This document shows, piece by piece, positions 6,202 to 9,261 of a DNA stretch of 9,261 bases (positions are counted from its first letter, which is position 1; each line of letters opens with the position of its first letter). Under the pieces are notes generated by a model, which saw nothing but the letters and a program-made list of their open reading frames with translations, was not told the DNA's origin and searched no databases. Source of the stretch: JAIXWP01 sp049318685 (lineage in GTDB: Bacteria; Bacteroidota; Bacteroidia; Flavobacteriales_D; Sanyastnellaceae). The position numbers and the translations under genes are program-made. The stretch spans positions 1 through 9,261 of the forward strand of contig JBMOFW010000113.1 of the NCBI GenBank assembly GCA_049318685.1. The letters are read 5' to 3'.

Positions 6202-6204
6202 CTA
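6202..6204 (-). other. In-frame amber codon inside thrS
   Basis: Codon 472 of thrS reads TAG on the minus strand. It sits between FYGP and LDF, where ThrRS proteins have lysine (E. coli K465 in FYGPK). AAG to TAG is a single-base change. The reading frame is open and conserved on both sides. Confidence 0.9.
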
Positions 6205-7617
6205 TGGTCCGTAGAATGCGGCTTCGCCCAATTCTACCACGGTTTTCAAGCCTTTCTCTTGAGCTACCTCTTGAATGGCGCGCTCCGCTTTTTCCCAGTT
6301 TTCATCACTTCCAATGTACTTGGTCGGATTGCCTGGATCACGCAATGAAACTTGCGCCAAGAAGTCATGAAAATCAAGGGTTTTGAAAATATACAATACC
6401 AAATCGATCACCTTCGCTACTTCTTCTTTCACCTGATCATTGGTACAGAAAATATGCGCATCATCTTGGGTAAACCCACGCACACGCGTCAATCCGTGTA
6501 GTTCACCCGTTTGCTCGTAACGATATACTGTTCCGAATTCGGCCAAACGCAAAGGCAAATCGCGGTAAGAACGCGGTTCGCACTTGTAAATCTCGCAGTG
6601 ATGCGGGCAGTTCATCGGCTTGAGCATGTACACTTCACCCTCTTGAGGTGTCGTGATCGGCTGGAAACTATCCGCACCGTACTTCGCCCAGTGACCGCTG
6701 GTTTCATACAATTCTCTGCTTCCGATATGCGGAGTGATTACCGGCAAATAGCCCGCTTTCTTTTGGGCAGTTTGCAAAAATGCTTGCAAACGACCGCGCA
6801 AATCAGCGCCCTTCGGCAACCAAAGTGGCAAACCTGAACCTACTTTCTGTGAAAAGTGGAACAAGCCCAATTCCTTACCCAGCTTGCGGTGGTCGCGTTT
6901 GCGCGCCTCCTCCAACTGCACCATATACTCATCGAGTTCGGCTTGTTTCGGGAAAGTGATGGCATAAACACGGGTGAGCATTTTGTTTTTCTCATCCCCT
7001 CTCCAATAGGCACCGGCTACATTCAACAGCTTAGCCGCCTTGATAAATCCGGTGTTTGGAATATGTGGACCACGACACAAATCTGTGAAATTGCCTTGTG
7101 TATAAAACGTGATATTGCCGTCTTCCAAATCTTGGATCAACTCCAATTTGTAAGGATCGCCTTTTTCAGTAAAATACTTCACCGCATCGGCCTTCGACAC
7201 TTCCTGGCGCTTGAATTCATTCTTTTCGCGAGCCAACTCCAACATTTTCTTCTCCACTTTCACAAAATCCTCTTGCGCAAAATTGTGTCCTGAGAAATCG
7301 ACATCGTAGTAAAAACCATTCTCAATGGGCGGTCCGATAGCGAGTTTGATTCCGGGATACAACGCCTCCAACGCTTCGGCCATCAAGTGCGCCGAGCTAT
7401 GCCACATGGTGCTTTTCCCCGCATCGTCATTCCACGTCAACAATTTCAACGTAGCATCCTGCGTGATTGGGCGCGTCGCGTCAATGATTTCTCCATTGAC
7501 TTCAGCTGATAAAACGTTTCGGGCAAGGCCCTCGCTGATAGACTGGGCAATCTGCATAGCAGTAGTGCCTTGTTCTACCTGTCGTTTCGACCCATCGGGC
7601 AGGGTAATATTAATCAT
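6202..7617 (-). CDS. thrS: Threonyl-tRNA synthetase, N-terminal and central part, ends at an in-frame TAG
   Basis: ThrRS charges tRNA-Thr with threonine and edits mischarged serine. This 471-residue part holds the TGS domain (about 1-62, MINITLPDGSKRQVEQG) and the editing domain with HSSAH (H73, H77) and the CRGPH pair (C181, H185). The start of the class II catalytic core follows, with motif 2 around R366 (FGTVYRYEQTGEL) and two zinc ligands, C337 (NCPHH) and H388 (DDAHIF). It stops at FYGP, where the next codon is TAG instead of the lysine codon; the frame then continues to 5683. The fragment lacks motif 3 and the anticodon-binding domain and should be inactive alone. The ATG at 7617 is chosen because the product then begins like other ThrRS proteins; an ATG at 7668 would lie upstream of the promoter box. 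First gene of the thrS-infC-rpmI-rplT operon. Confidence 0.93.
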   Translation of the reverse strand: MINITLPDGSKRQVEQGTTAMQIAQSISEGLARNVLSAEVNGEIIDATRPITQDATLKLLTWNDDAGKSTMWHSSAHLMAEALEALYPGIKLAIGPPIENGFYYDVDFSGHNFAQEDFVKVEKKMLELAREKNEFKRQEVSKADAVKYFTEKGDPYKLELIQDLEDGNITFYTQGNFTDLCRGPHIPNTGFIKAAKLLNVAGAYWRGDEKNKMLTRVYAITFPKQAELDEYMVQLEEARKRDHRKLGKELGLFHFSQKVGSGLPLWLPKGADLRGRLQAFLQTAQKKAGYLPVITPHIGSRELYETSGHWAKYGADSFQPITTPQEGEVYMLKPMNCPHHCEIYKCEPRSYRDLPLRLAEFGTVYRYEQTGELHGLTRVRGFTQDDAHIFCTNDQVKEEVAKVIDLVLYIFKTLDFHDFLAQVSLRDPGNPTKYIGSDENWEKAERAIQEVAQEKGLKTVVELGEAAFYGP

Positions 7618-7638
7618 ATAGCATTTTTTTGAGGAGCG

Positions 7639-7669
7639 CAAAGATAACAAAATCGCGCTATTCCTCAAT
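7639..7669 (-). promoter_or_regulatory. Promoter of the thrS operon
   Basis: On the minus strand ATTG (7669-7666), a 19-base spacer and TATCTTTG (7646-7639) match the Bacteroidota promoter TTTG-N19-TAnnTTTG with one mismatch. The -33 element overlaps the last codons of the preceding TlpA-like gene. The predicted start near 7634 gives a leader of about 15-20 bases, too short for a T-box or attenuator. Confidence 0.7.
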
Positions 7670-9026
7670 GGCTAAGGAGCTCATTCAGCACCTCTTCCAA
7701 CTGACTTCGCATGATCAACCGGCGAAGGATGATCCCGTTTTGATCCACCGCCATTAACGTAGGCGTACTGGGAACGGGGTATTTCTCATTGAATCCTTGG
7801 CGAGCATTCTTGGCCAAAAACACACTGGGCCAAGGAGAAGCGTTGATTGTTGCCTGATCGCGCCAAGGCTTTTCTTCGTTGTCCGTACCGATGGCGTAGA
7901 CTTCTATGCCTTTTTCATGATAGCGGGCATAAATATCTTCCAAAATCGGCTCAAACTCTTTGCAATGCGAGCATTCGCCGCGCCAAAACATGATGATGGT
8001 GATCTTATTTTTCTTATAAATCTCCTCCATCGAAATCATCTTCCCGTTCAAATCGGGCAAAGTGAGCGGGCTGATCTTGTTGCCGGGCTTGCAATTTTCC
8101 AACGCCTTGATGAGCTTTTGTGTGGCCTCGGTCATGTTTGAATTCTCTGTACAATCCATGGCATACCACGTAATGAGGTATTCCACTCCCGCATCACTTT
8201 TGTAGTCCATCATTTTATCCAACACAAATTTGAACACAAAAGCATTCACGGCTTCGTTGCCCATCGACCGCGGCAAAACGGCATCTATGTAGAGTTCCGG
8301 AGTTTTTCTTTTGTGAAATGGATAATAAAATTCATTGAGTGTTTTCACCAAAGCAAAATGATTGATCACCTCTTCCACATGAAGAGGCGCTTGTTTCAAT
8401 CCATTTTTCATGATAAATACGTCAATGCTGTCGATGCTTGGCGATGGCTTTTGCCACTCCGGCGCCTCCGGAAAAGCGAACATGGCCGCCACGATATCCC
8501 CTGTGAATGTGCCTTTGTGGGCGGTTTTCACGCGAAGGCATTCATTGAAAAAATCTTGTTCAGCGCGCATCCGTTTCAAGGTGTCTTCCTTGAATTGTTT
8601 GCGTTTTTCAATCATCACATAGTAGTCATCCATCAAATCGCGGTAGGCCGAATCCTCGCGGCTAACTTCTATGGAAATGTGGTGCGCGGACAATTGATCG
8701 TACGGAATGGTAAATTGTACACCCGAAGCGCTTATTTTTTTAGGATCCAAAATGAAATCACCCCATTTGGTGGGGGCTGTGCTCAAGCGGATGCGGTATT
8801 GGCCCAACTGAGGAAAAAGTACATTTTGCTTAAAACTGCCATCCGCTGCCAAAGGCACATCCGTCAACTTTTTCCAGCCCTCACCCTTCCAATATTCTAA
8901 AATGACCACGCCATTGACGGGTGCAGGATAATCGGTAATTTTTCCCGAAAAAGGCACTTGTGACAAGCTTTTCAGGCTCATCAAACACACAACAAAGAAA
9001 AGAAATACACTTCGGTAAAGATGCAT
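7665..9026 (-). CDS. TlpA-like thioredoxin-fold envelope protein
   Basis: This gene encodes a 453-residue exported protein. A signal peptide (about 1-23, MHLYRSVFLFFVVCLMSLKS then LSQ) is followed by a beta-rich N-terminal domain (about 27-120) that looks like the DUF4369-type sandwich found before Bacteroidota TlpA domains. A helical middle region (about 125-310) leads to a C-terminal TlpA/AhpC-like thioredoxin domain (about 315-453). The redox motif is CSHC (C352, C355) in FWRGECSHCKEFEP, and the cis-proline loop is STPTLM (P422). It is expected to be a periplasmic thiol-disulfide oxidoreductase; the substrate is unknown. The ATG at 9026 is chosen over one at 9092 because it gives a proper signal peptide and follows a TACTTTTG box by four bases. 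It ends in TGA; the thrS promoter lies within its last codons. Confidence 0.85.
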   Translation of the reverse strand: MHLYRSVFLFFVVCLMSLKSLSQVPFSGKITDYPAPVNGVVILEYWKGEGWKKLTDVPLAADGSFKQNVLFPQLGQYRIRLSTAPTKWGDFILDPKKISASGVQFTIPYDQLSAHHISIEVSREDSAYRDLMDDYYVMIEKRKQFKEDTLKRMRAEQDFFNECLRVKTAHKGTFTGDIVAAMFAFPEAPEWQKPSPSIDSIDVFIMKNGLKQAPLHVEEVINHFALVKTLNEFYYPFHKRKTPELYIDAVLPRSMGNEAVNAFVFKFVLDKMMDYKSDAGVEYLITWYAMDCTENSNMTEATQKLIKALENCKPGNKISPLTLPDLNGKMISMEEIYKKNKITIIMFWRGECSHCKEFEPILEDIYARYHEKGIEVYAIGTDNEEKPWRDQATINASPWPSVFLAKNARQGFNEKYPVPSTPTLMAVDQNGIILRRLIMRSQLEEVLNELLSH

Positions 9027-9030
9027 AGCG

Positions 9031-9038
9031 CAAAAGTA
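9031..9038 (-). promoter_or_regulatory. Candidate -7 box of the TlpA-like gene
   Basis: On the minus strand TACTTTTG fits TAnnTTTG at every fixed position, is followed by C as is common, and ends four bases before the ATG at 9026. No -33 TTTG is found at the usual spacing. If used, the mRNA would start at about the start codon. Confidence 0.5.
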
Positions 9039-9157
9039 AGTTGAATTTGGTTGCAGCCGTTTGGCCTTTCCAAGGGTTGTACCAAAAAACATGACGGCTT
9101 ACCAATACCATCCACAACCTGATCTATTTTTTGGAATTGGCGGTGAGGTAGAAAAGC

Positions 9158-9187
9158 AAAAAGGTCTCTGAGGAGACCTTTTTTTCG
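9158..9187 (-). terminator. Terminator downstream of tRNA-Ala
   Basis: GGTCTC (9163-9168) and GAGACC (9173-9178) pair around a four-base loop. Flanking A (9158-9162) and T (9179-9185) runs extend the stem, so it can work on either strand. On the minus strand it begins right after the tRNA and ends in five T residues, which fits termination of the tRNA transcript. Confidence 0.85.

Positions 9188-9261
<74 letters not shown>

Noticed and set aside
7618..7668. Upstream thrS start at 7668
   Set aside because: It would add 17 residues not typical of ThrRS, and it lies upstream of the predicted transcription start.
8313..8900. 195-residue open frame antisense to the TlpA-like gene
   Set aside because: It is the complement of a well-supported secreted redox protein and has low-complexity shadow composition with no recognisable domain.
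9027..9092. Upstream start of the TlpA-like gene at 9092
   Set aside because: It would place a basic 22-residue extension before the signal peptide and translate through the promoter box.

Overview
The window looks like chromosomal core-genome DNA from a member of the Bacteroidota. The evidence is the style of the RecA, ThrRS and IF3 sequences, start codons preceded by A-rich leaders instead of Shine-Dalgarno sequences, several TAnnTTTG-type -7 promoter boxes, and envelope proteins of the TlpA/NHL/TPR-lipoprotein kind common in that phylum. The genus cannot be told from the sequence alone.

Layout. Positions 1-98 hold a GC-rich cluster of phased hairpin repeats. A small two-helix membrane protein (118-348) and recA (431-1444) follow on the + strand. 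The recA promoter region carries an inverted repeat, and recA ends in a strong intrinsic terminator. A TPR lipoprotein gene (1520-2551, +) converges tail-to-tail, with overlapping stop codons, on an exported Trx-like/NHL-propeller protein gene (4320 to 2548, -). Upstream of that gene lies the terminator of a minus-strand operon in the classical order thrS - infC - rpmI - rplT (7617 to 4416). The operon has its own near-consensus promoter inside the end of the gene before it. That preceding gene (9026 to 7665, -) encodes a TlpA-like thioredoxin-fold envelope protein. At the right edge are a terminator and a complete tRNA-Ala(GGC), both on the - strand.

Main oddities. (1) thrS, an essential gene, is interrupted by an in-frame TAG exactly where the invariant active-site lysine of the FYGPK motif should be; everything after it is intact. 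(2) infC very probably starts at a non-canonical ATT codon behind a GGAGG Shine-Dalgarno, the arrangement known from E. coli IF3 autoregulation, and it stands out because the other genes here lack such sites. (3) Three unrelated genes have a -7-type box exactly 4 nt before the ATG, which predicts leaderless or nearly leaderless mRNAs. (4) An inverted repeat overlaps the likely recA promoter. (5) The terminal repeat cluster has no assigned function.

The genes do not form a new pathway. The operon supplies translation components (a tRNA synthetase, initiation factor 3 and two 50S proteins), recA handles DNA repair, and the remaining proteins are exported or membrane proteins of unclear role. 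I see no convincing undescribed multi-gene system, mobile element or CRISPR array.
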